Below are positions 53,324 to 62,659 of a DNA stretch of 64,000 bases, piece by piece (position 1 is the stretch's first letter; each line of letters starts with the position of its first letter). The DNA comes from Aerococcus viridans (lineage in GTDB: Bacteria; Bacillota; Bacilli; Lactobacillales; Aerococcaceae). The translations under genes and the position numbers were made by a program. Below the pieces are notes generated by a model, which did no database searches, was not told the origin of the DNA, and saw nothing but the letters and a program-made list of their open reading frames with translations. The stretch lies in assembly GCF_002083135.2 (NCBI RefSeq), contig NZ_NBTM02000001.1:124001-188000 (forward strand), written 5' to 3'.

Positions 53324-53833
53324 ATGAATACAACAACTAATTTTCCTTTAGTCGTTACCTTTGCAGCAATCATGATTGCACAGTTGGTTAAATATCCTAT
53401 TGCTGTTTTCTTTAAGAAACCAAATGCTAACTTATCGATCATTCATGCTACAGGTGGTATGCCTAGCTCCCACTCTGCTGCCGTTACTTCGCTGATCACT
53501 GCTTTGATTCTTCAGTATGGTTTCTTCTCACCAATCGTTGCGATTGCCGTTTGTTTTGGTATGATCGTCATGTTTGATGCCATGGGTGTTCGTCGCCAAG
53601 ATGGGGAGCAAGGGGTTTTAATCTATAACCTTATGAAGATTCTAAAAGAAAAGGCTAGAGAAACTGACGATACAGACCTATTAGTTAAATTAAACACACT
53701 TGATGAGGACCGCATGGTCATTAATGATTATTTAGGTCATAAACCTTCAGAGGTTATTGGTGGTATGACCACTGGTGTACTTGTTACGCTGGGTGTTCGC
53801 TTTATCTACAGCCTATTAAATCTCCCATTATAA
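53324..53833 (+). CDS. Divergent PAP2 family membrane protein (DUF212/YuiD-like)
   Basis: A 169-residue membrane protein: ATGGMPSSHSAAVTSLITA carries the PAP2-like SSH motif, with DAMGVRRQDGEQ and LGHKPSEVIGG downstream, all typical of DUF212. Four or so membrane segments. Acid-phosphatase activity is assumed from the family only. Divergent from the cyclophilin gene. Confidence 0.87.
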   Translation: MNTTTNFPLVVTFAAIMIAQLVKYPIAVFFKKPNANLSIIHATGGMPSSHSAAVTSLITALILQYGFFSPIVAIAVCFGMIVMFDAMGVRRQDGEQGVLIYNLMKILKEKARETDDTDLLVKLNTLDEDRMVINDYLGHKPSEVIGGMTTGVLVTLGVRFIYSLLNLPL

Positions 53834-53872
53834 TCAGCCAACAAAATAAAACCCAATTAGAAAGTGATCAAA

Positions 53873-54871
53873 ATGACAAATAATAGAACGGACCTCCTCA
53901 TTGTCGGGGCCGGTCCAGTAGGTTTGTTTACCGCCTTTTACGCAGGTATGCGCAATCTAAGTGTCCGCTTAGTTGACTCATTACCTGAAATCGGTGGCCA
54001 ACCACAAGCCTTATATCCTGAAAAAAACATATTCGACATTCCAGCATACCCAAAAATAACCGGTCACGAATTAAGCCAAGTCTTACAAGCACAATTGGAT
54101 CGATTTTCTGCTACTACAGATATTCATCTAAACGAGAAAGTCCTAAATATTCAAAAAAATGACCCAGACTTTACGATTCAAGCAAGCGAGTCGACCTATA
54201 CAGCGGGTGCAGTCATTATTGCTGCCGGCAATGGTTCCTTTAAACCTCGAAAAATAGCGATCGCTGGCCTTCCAGACTATGAAGACCAGCATATTTCATA
54301 CCATGTATCAGACTTTGCTAAATACACAGGTAAAGAGGTTGCGGTCCTTGGTGGTGGTGACTCAGCCTTTGATGCCAGTTTGGCTTTAGCTGACTATGCT
54401 AAAAAAGTCTACTTGGTTCATCGTCGCGACCGTTTTCGTGCCCATGAATATTCCGTTACCTTAGCTGAACAAACAGCCAATATTGAATTCGTTACCCCCT
54501 ATGTGCCAGAAATACTTCTTGGTAAGGACGGTATCTTGACTGGCTTAGAAGTTACCAAGGCACGTAGTCAAGAAAGTCGTATACTACCTGTTGAACATAT
54601 CTTTATGACCTATGGTTTTGTATCCTCAATCGATGAAATTAGAAATTGGGGTCTAAAGATTGAGAATGAATCTATCCAAGTAGACCATAACATGCAAACC
54701 AATATTCCCGGTATCTATGCAGTTGGTGATATAGCCAATTACCCGCATAAAGCCAAATTGATTGCAACTGGTTTTGGCGAAGCGCCACATGTCATTAATC
54801 AAGCGGCACATTACTTATTCCCCGACCGCCGGGTTGCCCCACTACATTCGACGTCTATGTTTACTGACTGA
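53873..54871 (+). CDS. Ferredoxin-NADP reductase, thioredoxin-reductase-like (YumC type)
   Basis: A 332-residue flavoprotein: FAD motif LIVGAGPVGLFTAF, GGQPQALYPEKNIFDIP, NADPH motif VAVLGGGDSAFDASL and VGDIANYPHKAKLIATGFGEA. It lacks the redox CxxC of thioredoxin reductase, as expected for this type. It should supply electrons to ferredoxin or flavodoxin. Confidence 0.92.
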   Translation: MTNNRTDLLIVGAGPVGLFTAFYAGMRNLSVRLVDSLPEIGGQPQALYPEKNIFDIPAYPKITGHELSQVLQAQLDRFSATTDIHLNEKVLNIQKNDPDFTIQASESTYTAGAVIIAAGNGSFKPRKIAIAGLPDYEDQHISYHVSDFAKYTGKEVAVLGGGDSAFDASLALADYAKKVYLVHRRDRFRAHEYSVTLAEQTANIEFVTPYVPEILLGKDGILTGLEVTKARSQESRILPVEHIFMTYGFVSSIDEIRNWGLKIENESIQVDHNMQTNIPGIYAVGDIANYPHKAKLIATGFGEAPHVINQAAHYLFPDRRVAPLHSTSMFTD

Positions 54872-54918
54872 TGTTTTTATGACTTGCAGTTTTAAAATAA
54901 ATCAATAAAGTAAACAAA

Positions 54919-54964
54919 AAACCAACCAAAAAGTGCTTGTTACTGCCACTTTTTGGTTGGTTTT
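54919..54964. terminator. Bidirectional terminator
   Basis: AACCAACCAAAAAGTG pairs with CACTTTTTGGTTGGTT around an 11-base loop, with a T-run on the right and an A-run on the left. It lies between convergent genes. Confidence 0.9.
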
Positions 54965-55638
54965 TATATACCTAAGATTTGACGGTTGAACGCCTTTTTC
55001 CCGATACGATAAACCCATTCAATAGCGAGTTGCACGATCAAAAAGACGGATACAAAGCTTAATAAGAAGAAGGATTCATGGAGCACGAGAATAATAGGAT
55101 CTGTGGCTGGGTTAAATAACCAGGCGTCGTTATTAAAGGCTATTTCATGAAAAGCGATAAATATAGTGTTGAAATTAAAAATGAGTAGGATGATCACAAT
55201 GATTGGAAGCCATCTCAGTTTTTTGAAGGGCCAGTATAGGCGCCATAAATTATGGGTAACTTTCAATTCATGTAAAGCATAGAAGCCAATTAGGGCAGAA
55301 ATCGCCATTACACCATAATTTAAATAAAATAAGTGCTTCACTTCCAAAAAATGAAAGGCTGCCGAGGCTGAGGTTGGAAAGTCTGACATGACTAAGGTAT
55401 CTATCCAAGGAAAATTCAGATAGGCTAGCAGTTGTAAGTAGTTGTCAACAACTGTCCAATAGGATAAAGCGACGGCTTCGAAGGATTTTGAAAACCATAG
55501 GGACCCCATGAATAAAGGGACGTTGGCGATAGTAACTGTGATAGCCAATGTAATAAAAAATATCAATAGGGCAAGAATCCCTATCCATAAGCGTGTTTCA
55601 TTTAAAAGTCGACTACCAGGTCGATAAGAGTGCTTCAT
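54964..55638 (-). CDS. TIGR01906 family integral membrane protein
   Basis: A 224-residue protein with four hydrophobic segments (LALLIFFITLAITVTIANV, GVMAISALIGFYAL, WLPIIVIILLIFNFNTIFIAF and LLSFVSVFLIVQLA). The FHEIAFNNDAWLFNPATDPII motif is the hallmark of the DUF1461/TIGR01906 family. Overlaps the HAD gene by 26 bases. Function unknown. Confidence 0.88.
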   Translation of the reverse strand: MKHSYRPGSRLLNETRLWIGILALLIFFITLAITVTIANVPLFMGSLWFSKSFEAVALSYWTVVDNYLQLLAYLNFPWIDTLVMSDFPTSASAAFHFLEVKHLFYLNYGVMAISALIGFYALHELKVTHNLWRLYWPFKKLRWLPIIVIILLIFNFNTIFIAFHEIAFNNDAWLFNPATDPIILVLHESFFLLSFVSVFLIVQLAIEWVYRIGKKAFNRQILGI

Positions 55639-56422
55639 AATTTTCCACCACCAATGTTGGCGTCACGCCGAATTCTTCTAGATCATCTCTTGTATGTACC
55701 CCTGTTTCAATAAATATCGAATCAATACCAGCATTTTCTGCTGCTGATATGTCTGTCATTAAGTTGTCACCTAAAAATACGGCTTGGTCTTTGCTATGGC
55801 CCATCTTGGCTAAGGCACCTTCAATAATTAGTGCATTGGGTTTTCCGCAAACCGTTGGATGAACCCGTGTGGCTGCAGTGATTACTTGACCGATGGCACC
55901 AGCACCTGGCACAAATCCTCGGTTTGAAGGGAATTGTACATCTGGGTTGGTGAGATAGAAAGCTGCCCCTCTTTGAACTGCAATCGACGCTTCAATGAAT
56001 TGTGGGTAGGTTACTTCTTGGTCAAGACCAACGACCACCACATCACATGGGTCCTGGTCGACGTTTTGAGTTAATTCAAAGCCTGCGCCCGCTACTTCAT
56101 CTTTTAAGTAATCCATTCCGATAACATAGGCTTTGCCCGTTTCTTTTGTCAGCTTGCCTGATGTTAAATCTTCTGCAAGGATAAAGCGCAAGGTATCCAC
56201 TGAGGTGTAGAAATGTTTGCCCTCGACATTTAAACCCGTAATTTTATTTAAATTATCAGCTGCTGCCTGATGTTTACGCATGGCGTTGTTGGTCACAAAC
56301 ATAAAGGGGATATCCTCTTCAATCAAGCGCTCAATAAAGTCCTTCGCACCCGCTATCGGTTGACCACCGCGGTACATAGTACCATCTAAATCAATTAAGA
56401 AAACTTTATCTTGTAGATCCAT
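55613..56422 (-). CDS. HAD-family phosphatase, TIGR01457/YutF type
   Basis: A 269-residue HAD hydrolase: nucleophile in FLIDLDGTMYRG, motif II FMFVTNNAMRK, Lys in VCGKPN, and motif III VFLGDNLMTDISAAENAG. The order YutD-YutF-membrane protein is conserved in Lactobacillales. Substrate unknown; family members act on p-nitrophenyl phosphate and some sugar phosphates. Confidence 0.9.
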   Translation of the reverse strand: MDLQDKVFLIDLDGTMYRGGQPIAGAKDFIERLIEEDIPFMFVTNNAMRKHQAAADNLNKITGLNVEGKHFYTSVDTLRFILAEDLTSGKLTKETGKAYVIGMDYLKDEVAGAGFELTQNVDQDPCDVVVVGLDQEVTYPQFIEASIAVQRGAAFYLTNPDVQFPSNRGFVPGAGAIGQVITAATRVHPTVCGKPNALIIEGALAKMGHSKDQAVFLGDNLMTDISAAENAGIDSIFIETGVHTRDDLEEFGVTPTLVVENYEALLSTW

Positions 56423-57142
56423 CTAAGCTTTATCCCCCTTTTCCTTGATACTAAAAGAGTGTTGGCGTTTAGTGACGACTTTTCGCTTCACAGGTTTTTG
56501 ATTTTGGGTATTTTTATTCGACTCTTTATTTTGTGAGATCGAGAAAGATGGCCCTTTAGCACTTTCATGCTCCTTGTTTGACCGTCGCTGTTTGTGTTTC
56601 CCCTTATTTTGGTTCGGCCCAGACGATTTATGGCGGTTGTCTGCTTTCTTCCCTTGGTAAGCTTTCCGACTCGCTGACCTTTGTGATTGGCTTTTATTTT
56701 GTCTACTTCTTGACGATTCTTGGTTTTGTTGTTTTTGTTGCGTCCAAAAAGCTTCATTTCGTTTTTGGATTTCTTCTCCAGTTCGTTCATGCAATAGCAC
56801 AAAATAAGCGGCCCCGAAACTCCCGTATTCTAGTAAGTAATCAGGTAAATGCTTGATTTTTTGCTCTAATGAGCCAATTTTCGCATCATCAGCAAAGAAG
56901 CCTTTCAATCGTAATTGTTCATAGGACCAGTCCCCCACGACAAAGTCATAAACATCTAAAATATCCATATACCGGTCAGCCAACGCTTCAATATCTAACG
57001 CATCCCGGTAATTATCTACAAGCACAAATGATTGCCCGTTAATTTCTAAGGTCTCTTGACTCGTACGTTTTATTTGCGCAATGGGGTAATTTAAACTCGC
57101 CCGTTGTTCTTTTAATTCTTCTTGTTTCTTACGACTTAACAT
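56423..57142 (-). CDS. YutD-like protein (DUF1027) with long basic tail
   Basis: The first ~125 residues (FVLVDNYRDALDIEALADRYMDILDVYDFVVGDW, YLLEYGSFGAAYFVLLHER) are a standard YutD domain. About 110 further residues, rich in Lys, Arg, Gln, Ser and Asn, form a disordered tail not present in short family members. Function unknown; RNA binding by the tail is possible. Confidence 0.85.
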   Translation of the reverse strand: MLSRKKQEELKEQRASLNYPIAQIKRTSQETLEINGQSFVLVDNYRDALDIEALADRYMDILDVYDFVVGDWSYEQLRLKGFFADDAKIGSLEQKIKHLPDYLLEYGSFGAAYFVLLHERTGEEIQKRNEAFWTQQKQQNQESSRSRQNKSQSQRSASRKAYQGKKADNRHKSSGPNQNKGKHKQRRSNKEHESAKGPSFSISQNKESNKNTQNQKPVKRKVVTKRQHSFSIKEKGDKA

Positions 57143-57183
57143 GTCATACCTCCTTACGCCTTGTGCGTCTATAATGCCAATAG

Positions 57184-58617
57184 CTATTCATCGCGACTAC
57201 TGGCTTGCTGGATCTTGTCCGCAATGAGTTCTCGTATAAAGGGTTGTCCCCATAAATAATGTTTTTTATTGATTAGTTCCGTGAAAAATGGCAAATACAA
57301 TAGGTGGTCAATTGTAATGATTTTCAAAGGTTGATCTGGTGCAAGCTGGTCTAAGTTTTCTTTGTCTAAGACCATTAATTGCCCAAAAATCCGCCCTCTA
57401 AATCCAGACCCTTTAATCGGCATAGCTTGTAAATCTGGTCTGAGACTTTTAATTTGCGGGTATATTTGATCCAAATACTCTGAAACTGTACACTCGACCA
57501 CCATCAAGCGAATAGGATGTGGTAGTGCCTTGTGCAAATCATATTTGGATACTGGCCCAGCAGGCAATTCTTGTAGGAATAAGCCCGAATTAACCATAGC
57601 GATATCTGCACCACTGGCTGCTTTCATCGCCAATAAGGTGTCGTATTGTAAGGGTGAAAAATGATGCTCATCCGCTGTTAAAGCGATGGGTAATTGGCCA
57701 ACGATTTGGCTTTTCAATTGGCTTTCGCCCTCTTCTAACCACCTGTTTACCTGGTTGTAGTCTTCATCGTAAGCAGAAATGCGGTCAGAAGCGATCAATT
57801 CTTCGTCTAATTTGAAATAGCGTGCATAATCGATAATCGGGTTGGCTTGTTGCCCATCTGTTGCCATTTTGCCAGGGGTATATAAATGCCCTTCACCTTT
57901 ATTGATTTCAAGGGTTAGATGGCCCATAAATTGCCCGTATTTACCGCCACCAGTTAATAGTGTGTGGCCGACCCATTCGCCTTCTGGTAAAACGTGGTGG
58001 GTGTGGGCACCAAAAATAGCCAAAATTTCTGGAAATAGCTCAGCGATTTTGCGGTCTGTTGGTAAACCAAGATGACTCAGTAACAGAATACCATCAAAAG
58101 ATTCATTGGCTTTGATGTCCTTTAATACACGTGCGATGCTCAGGCGCGGTTCAATCGGGTCCCAGCCTACTACGCCATAAGAAATTTCAAATGGGGCCGT
58201 CATACCAAATACCGCAAACCGGCTGCCCTGATTGGTTTGAATCATGGTGTAGTCTTGTGTATATTTGGGTGGTTGGCCACTTTCTTTATCTAAAATATTG
58301 CCTAAAACAACCGGGAAATCAGCCTGTTCATACAGGTTGTCTAGGATATCATGCTGACTTCCTATCCCTTCGTTGTTGCCAATTGTTGCAACATCTACTC
58401 CAAGTTCATTCATCAAGGTCATCATATTTTGCCCCTGACTAGCTTCTGTTAAAGGATGTTGGCGGTCAACTGCATCACCTATATCAAAAAGAAAATGTGC
58501 TTCGCCTTCACTTTGATGTTTATCCGCTTGTGTTTGATAATAACGTAAAAATTTTGGCCAGTTCTCCAGGTGAGAATGCCAGTCATTTGTATGATAAAAA
58601 TGAATTGTTTCCTTCAT
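57184..58617 (-). CDS. Metallophosphoesterase/5'-nucleotidase, YunD-like
   Basis: A 477-residue cytoplasmic member of the UshA family: YHTNDWHSHLE, LFDIGDAVDR, ATIGNNEG, LLSHLGLPTDR and FGAHTHHVLP form the two-metal site. The 5'-nucleotidase C-terminal domain covers ~290-450. No signal peptide, as in YunD. ATG at 58,617 is chosen because the metal-binding strand starts just after it. Confidence 0.9.
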   Translation of the reverse strand: MKETIHFYHTNDWHSHLENWPKFLRYYQTQADKHQSEGEAHFLFDIGDAVDRQHPLTEASQGQNMMTLMNELGVDVATIGNNEGIGSQHDILDNLYEQADFPVVLGNILDKESGQPPKYTQDYTMIQTNQGSRFAVFGMTAPFEISYGVVGWDPIEPRLSIARVLKDIKANESFDGILLLSHLGLPTDRKIAELFPEILAIFGAHTHHVLPEGEWVGHTLLTGGGKYGQFMGHLTLEINKGEGHLYTPGKMATDGQQANPIIDYARYFKLDEELIASDRISAYDEDYNQVNRWLEEGESQLKSQIVGQLPIALTADEHHFSPLQYDTLLAMKAASGADIAMVNSGLFLQELPAGPVSKYDLHKALPHPIRLMVVECTVSEYLDQIYPQIKSLRPDLQAMPIKGSGFRGRIFGQLMVLDKENLDQLAPDQPLKIITIDHLLYLPFFTELINKKHYLWGQPFIRELIADKIQQASSRDE

Positions 58618-58712
58618 ATCAACACCCCAATCATTCTGTATAATCATATCATATTCATACACTTTTCAACATGTGAAAATCTTGGGCAAGCTTGCCAATA
58701 ATCGATGACGAG

Positions 58713-58748
58713 AAAAAAGGAGAAGCTATCACATAGATAAACTTCTCC
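58713..58748 (-). terminator. Terminator downstream of the MarR gene
   Basis: GGAGAAG...CTTCTCC with inner TAT/ATA pairs, followed on the minus strand by TTTTTT. Confidence 0.8.
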
Positions 58749-58838
58749 ATATTAAATCCTATTAATTCTAATTTAGGGTTCGAAAAGTCAAACGCTTTTG
58801 TTCCAGCTCGTTGAGTCTTAACGCTTTTTTCACACCTC

Positions 58839-59300
58839 TTATTTTTCTAACATTTTTTGGGCTGTAAAGCCTAGTTTTTTGGTTAAATGAATAAACGTTT
58901 CTACATCTTCAGCGCTAAATTCTTGGAACATATCAGCGATTAATTGACTATGTCCAGGGAAAACTTCTGCCATTTTCTCGCGGCCTAGTTTTGTGATTTT
59001 AGCATAGATCACTCGACGGTCTTCAGGATTATGCGTACGTTCAACCAAGCCCTTATCCTCTAAGCGATCAATCACATAAGTTAAGCTTGATGATGGAATC
59101 AGGATCCGTTTACCAATTTGTTGAATGGGTTGTTGACCGCGATTATATAGTAACTCTAGGACTGTAAATTCGTTTTCACTTAAACCTTTCTTACGCATAT
59201 CTTTTTTAAGCACTTCAAGGATGTATTGACTCCCTTTTAAGTGGACACGTAAGGCATGTAAACTTTCAGCTGATTGCGTCCCGTCATGTTCTGCAGGCAT
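58839..59300 (-). CDS. MarR-family transcription regulator
   Basis: A 153-residue winged-helix regulator: LSENEFTVLELLYNRGQQPI, recognition helix SSSLTYVIDRLEDKGLVERT, wing PEDRRVIYAKIT. ATG behind GAGAAGGTG. No clear target next to it; monocistronic with its own terminator. Confidence 0.9.
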   Translation of the reverse strand: MPAEHDGTQSAESLHALRVHLKGSQYILEVLKKDMRKKGLSENEFTVLELLYNRGQQPIQQIGKRILIPSSSLTYVIDRLEDKGLVERTHNPEDRRVIYAKITKLGREKMAEVFPGHSQLIADMFQEFSAEDVETFIHLTKKLGFTAQKMLEK

Positions 59301-59411
59301 GTTTTCACCTTCTCTTTCATTTCCTTGTTCATAAATATACCCAACTTCAAAATATTAATCAAGTGACGTTCTGTAACTAACAGGCTCTTTGGGCCTTCAA
59401 AAATCCGATAT

Positions 59412-60083
59412 TTATTTGATCTTTCGACATTCACAGAAAGTAATCCTCGGGTCAGATGCACATTTAGGGTTACGGGCAGTGCAGTATTCTCGGCCAAAAT
59501 AAATGAATTGGTGGTGGGCATCCCGCCATCTTTCTTTAGGGATTTTCGCCATCAAGGTTTCTTCCGTTTGTCTAACGCTGGCATCCGGGTCGACAATGCC
59601 CATCCGCTTGGTCACCCGTTCAACGTGGGTATCGACCGCGATTGTCGGGATCCCAAAGGCTTCACTTAAGACGACGTTGGCTGTTTTCCGACCAACACCC
59701 GGTAATTGTATCAATTCTTCCCGGGTTTTGGGTACTTGTCCATTGAATTCGTCGCGAAGTATGATGGCTGTCTTCTTCATATTCTTGGCCTTGTTATGGT
59801 AAAGACCAATCGTTTTAATATAGGATTCTAAATCTGCTAAGTCCGCTTCAGCCATATGGTCTGGGTCCGGATACTTAGTAAATAAGTGGGGTGTCACTTT
59901 ATTGACCGCCACATCAGTCGTTTGCGCGGACATCAAAACCGCTATCACTAATTGGAATGGGGTTTGATAGTCCAACATGGTTTTTGGGTTGGGGTATAGT
60001 TTATCTAGCTCATCTAGGATAGCGATTGTTTCTGCTTTGGTTTTTAAAGGTAATTTGGTCACGGCTAAGCCCTCCTCTTCCAT
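59412..60083 (-). CDS. nth: Endonuclease III with altered Fe-S ligand set
   Basis: A 223-residue DNA glycosylase/AP lyase. HhH motif LPGVGRKTANVV with catalytic Lys, catalytic Asp in VDTHVERV. The C-terminal cluster reads C-x6-C-x2-D-x5-C-x-C, so the third canonical Cys is Asp and an additional Cys follows the fourth. It follows dnaD as in Bacillus. Confidence 0.92.
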   Translation of the reverse strand: MEEEGLAVTKLPLKTKAETIAILDELDKLYPNPKTMLDYQTPFQLVIAVLMSAQTTDVAVNKVTPHLFTKYPDPDHMAEADLADLESYIKTIGLYHNKAKNMKKTAIILRDEFNGQVPKTREELIQLPGVGRKTANVVLSEAFGIPTIAVDTHVERVTKRMGIVDPDASVRQTEETLMAKIPKERWRDAHHQFIYFGREYCTARNPKCASDPRITFCECRKIK

Positions 60084-60105
60084 ATTTAATGATTTTTCTG
60101 AAAAA

Positions 60106-60753
60106 TTATTTATTTAGCCATTTGGTGACTGGAACCGGTGGGAGGTCTTGGGTTTGCGCTTTTTGCTTGCTGAAACCTACTGAATCATTCGCTTGAGTCT
60201 GTTTACGTTTAGACCAGTTTAATAAGATCCGGTCCATATAATTCAAGGAATAGACATTGTTTAAGACGGATTCCTTCAAGGCTTCCTTGACAACGTCTGG
60301 GTCATAACCGTCTTTCTTGAACCAATCACTAATCTTTTGGTATTCAATTGGCGATAATTGACGACCAAATTCAACTTGAATCATGTCGAACACTTCCCCC
60401 TCTTTGGTGGCTTTGGCCTCTTTAAATCGTTCACTTTCGTCTACTTCACCCAATTGCGTGATTTTTTGGTAGAGAGGATCCAAGGAATAATACTCAACCG
60501 ATTTACCTTGATCATTCTTATAAGAGGGGATACTTAGAAATCCTCGTTCAATTAAAGACTGGATCATGTCATAAAGTTGTTGGTCTTTTACATTCATCCG
60601 CCGACCAATCAGGGAAATAGCTGGGAAGTCTTCACCTGCTTGTTGAAAAGTTAAAAAGTGGATTAAAAGCATCATTTCTTCATTTGAGATGTTCAACCGG
60701 TGGTATGATTCTAAAATGCGGTTGCGTAGGACTGTATAGTATTCTCTTTGCAT
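60106..60753 (-). CDS. dnaD: DnaD-like replication protein
   Basis: A 215-residue protein: N-terminal winged helix (ISNEEMMLLIHFLTFQQAG, DMIQSLIERGFL) and the DnaD/DnaB_2 domain (FGRQLSPIEYQKISDWFK, YDPDVVKEALKESV, NYMDRILLNWSK). It helps load the replicative helicase during initiation and restart. nth follows it, as in Bacillus. Confidence 0.92.
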   Translation of the reverse strand: MQREYYTVLRNRILESYHRLNISNEEMMLLIHFLTFQQAGEDFPAISLIGRRMNVKDQQLYDMIQSLIERGFLSIPSYKNDQGKSVEYYSLDPLYQKITQLGEVDESERFKEAKATKEGEVFDMIQVEFGRQLSPIEYQKISDWFKKDGYDPDVVKEALKESVLNNVYSLNYMDRILLNWSKRKQTQANDSVGFSKQKAQTQDLPPVPVTKWLNK

Positions 60754-60936
60754 GCGGCACCCTTCTTTTATCGTTTTATTTGCTTATCTATTTCATCTAC
60801 CGTCGTGTTATTCATTTCTTGAAAAATAACCGGTCCGCTAGGTTGCTATCAGGTCTATTATAATACAAAAAAGTTAGGTCTATAAAGTAACCTAACTTTT
60901 TTTAATTTGTATTTTATCAGATAAAAATTGCGTCTA

Positions 60937-62133
60937 TTATTTAGCCATTTTCCCTTGGACAAATTCACGTATACGTTTCATTGCTTTTGCAAATGTTTCT
61001 TCGTTGGTTGCATATGAAAAACGAATATGGTCTGCCTTACCAAAGGCCACACCGGGCACCCCAACAACATGTGCTTCATCGATGAAGGCATTGGCTAAGT
61101 CAGTTACTGATTCATAACCACATAATCTAGCAGTTTCAGTTGCATCTGGGAATAGGTAAAATGCCCCTTGCGGTTTGAAATCTAACCTAAAGCCTGGAAT
61201 CGTTAATACTTCTTCGTAGGCTGCATTTAGACGGTTTTCAAATTCTTTACGCATGGCTTCAACGGCCTCTTCACGGGGACCAGTTAAGGCGGCTAAGGCT
61301 GCAAATTGACTGATACCTGCTGGGTTTGAGTTGATTTGACTAGCCAATTTAGCAAAAGCGCCAACATATTTGTTGTCCGCTAAGGCATAGCCTAAACGCC
61401 AACCTGTCATTGCATAGGCTTTTGAGAAACCATTGATCACGATGGTATTTTCTTTAACTTCCGGTGAAATAGCTGCGATCGATTGTGATTGATGACCGTT
61501 GTAGACTAGCCGGTAGTAAATTTCATCGGCAACTACTAAGATGTTGTGATCTAAACAGTATTGGGCTACTGCGCGTGCGTCTTCTTCACTCATAATCGCC
61601 CCTGTTGGGTTAGATGGCGTATTTAAGACAAGTAATTTTGTTTTGTCAGACACATGTTGGTCTAACAATTCAGGAGTGATTCTAAAGTTATCACTTGCTG
61701 ATGTTTCAAAAACCACTGGTACCCCGTCTGCCATCTTCACTTGGTCCACGTAGCTCACCCAGTAAGGTGCTGGAATTAAGACTTCGTCCCCCTCGTTTAA
61801 TAGGGATTGGAAAGTGTAGTACAAGATCATCTTCGCACCATCGGCAATAAAGACTTGGTCTAACGTGTAGTTGACCTTATCGTATTCAGCATGATAGTCA
61901 ATGATGGCTTGCTTTAAGGCCGTGATCCCTGTTGAATCAGTGTAATGGTGACCCCGTCCAGCAAACATATCCTCTTTTACTTGTTCTAGGATATAGTTTG
62001 GGGTGTTAAAATCTGGTTCCCCTACTGCTAGTGAGATGACGTCAATTCCTTGTGCTTGTAGCGCACGAGCCTTAGCAGCAGCAGCTGATGTTTGTGACCC
62101 CTGCATTTGTTTAATTCTATTTGCTAATTCCAT
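60937..62133 (-). CDS. aspB: Pyridoxal-phosphate aminotransferase (aspartate type)
   Basis: A 398-residue class I aminotransferase: SLAVGEPDFNTPNYI, NTPSNPTGAIMS, VADEIYYRLVY and the PLP-Lys in NGFSKAYAMTGWRLG. It fits AspB of Firmicutes. ATG at 62,133 lies 9 bases after AGGAGG. Confidence 0.92.
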   Translation of the reverse strand: MELANRIKQMQGSQTSAAAAKARALQAQGIDVISLAVGEPDFNTPNYILEQVKEDMFAGRGHHYTDSTGITALKQAIIDYHAEYDKVNYTLDQVFIADGAKMILYYTFQSLLNEGDEVLIPAPYWVSYVDQVKMADGVPVVFETSASDNFRITPELLDQHVSDKTKLLVLNTPSNPTGAIMSEEDARAVAQYCLDHNILVVADEIYYRLVYNGHQSQSIAAISPEVKENTIVINGFSKAYAMTGWRLGYALADNKYVGAFAKLASQINSNPAGISQFAALAALTGPREEAVEAMRKEFENRLNAAYEEVLTIPGFRLDFKPQGAFYLFPDATETARLCGYESVTDLANAFIDEAHVVGVPGVAFGKADHIRFSYATNEETFAKAMKRIREFVQGKMAK

Positions 62134-62146
62134 AGCCTCATTCCTC

Positions 62147-62620
62147 CTAAAAATCGTTGATGGTTTCGTACCATTCACCAGTTGTTGCATTGATGTAATG
62201 GTAGCCAAGACGGCCGTCTGCATCTGTGAATGAAACTTCCCACACGAATGTATCGTTTTCGATACCGAGGTTGGCTGTTCTTACATTGACATCAGGCATT
62301 TCGTATCTTGTCAGTGAAAAGGCGTTATCTTCGTTCACCATCTCATCTACAAAACCCATTTTCTGGTAATCAGTATCGGGTTGATAGGCAAAATAAACTT
62401 GGCGCCCTTCACTATTTTCACCCATAACGGCATAATACGTTTCATCTTTGTTAAATACATAAAAATCAGTGATATTGGTCAGGCCAGCATCCTTTGCGAC
62501 TTTCGTCGTTTCTGCTTCTGCACTAGCCACCATTTGTTGCGAATTCGCGTAAATATAGGTGGATCCTACCAAATAAATCACCATTACGGCGATCAAAATG
62601 GAAAATAATTTGCGTTTCAT
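62147..62620 (-). CDS. YpmB/TseB-like membrane-anchored protein (DUF5590)
   Basis: A 157-residue protein with an N-terminal TM anchor (LFSILIAVMVIYLVGSTYIY) and two PepSY-like repeats in the extracytoplasmic part (YYAVMGENSEGRQVYFAY, VWEVSFTDADGRLGYHYI). The place between dinG and aspB and the fold match YpmB, which in Bacillus (TseB) takes part in cell-wall tension and PBP2A control. Confidence 0.85.
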   Translation of the reverse strand: MKRKLFSILIAVMVIYLVGSTYIYANSQQMVASAEAETTKVAKDAGLTNITDFYVFNKDETYYAVMGENSEGRQVYFAYQPDTDYQKMGFVDEMVNEDNAFSLTRYEMPDVNVRTANLGIENDTFVWEVSFTDADGRLGYHYINATTGEWYETINDF

Positions 62621-62659
62621 GATCTCTTGCCCCTTTTGTAGGTCTATTCTAACATATTT

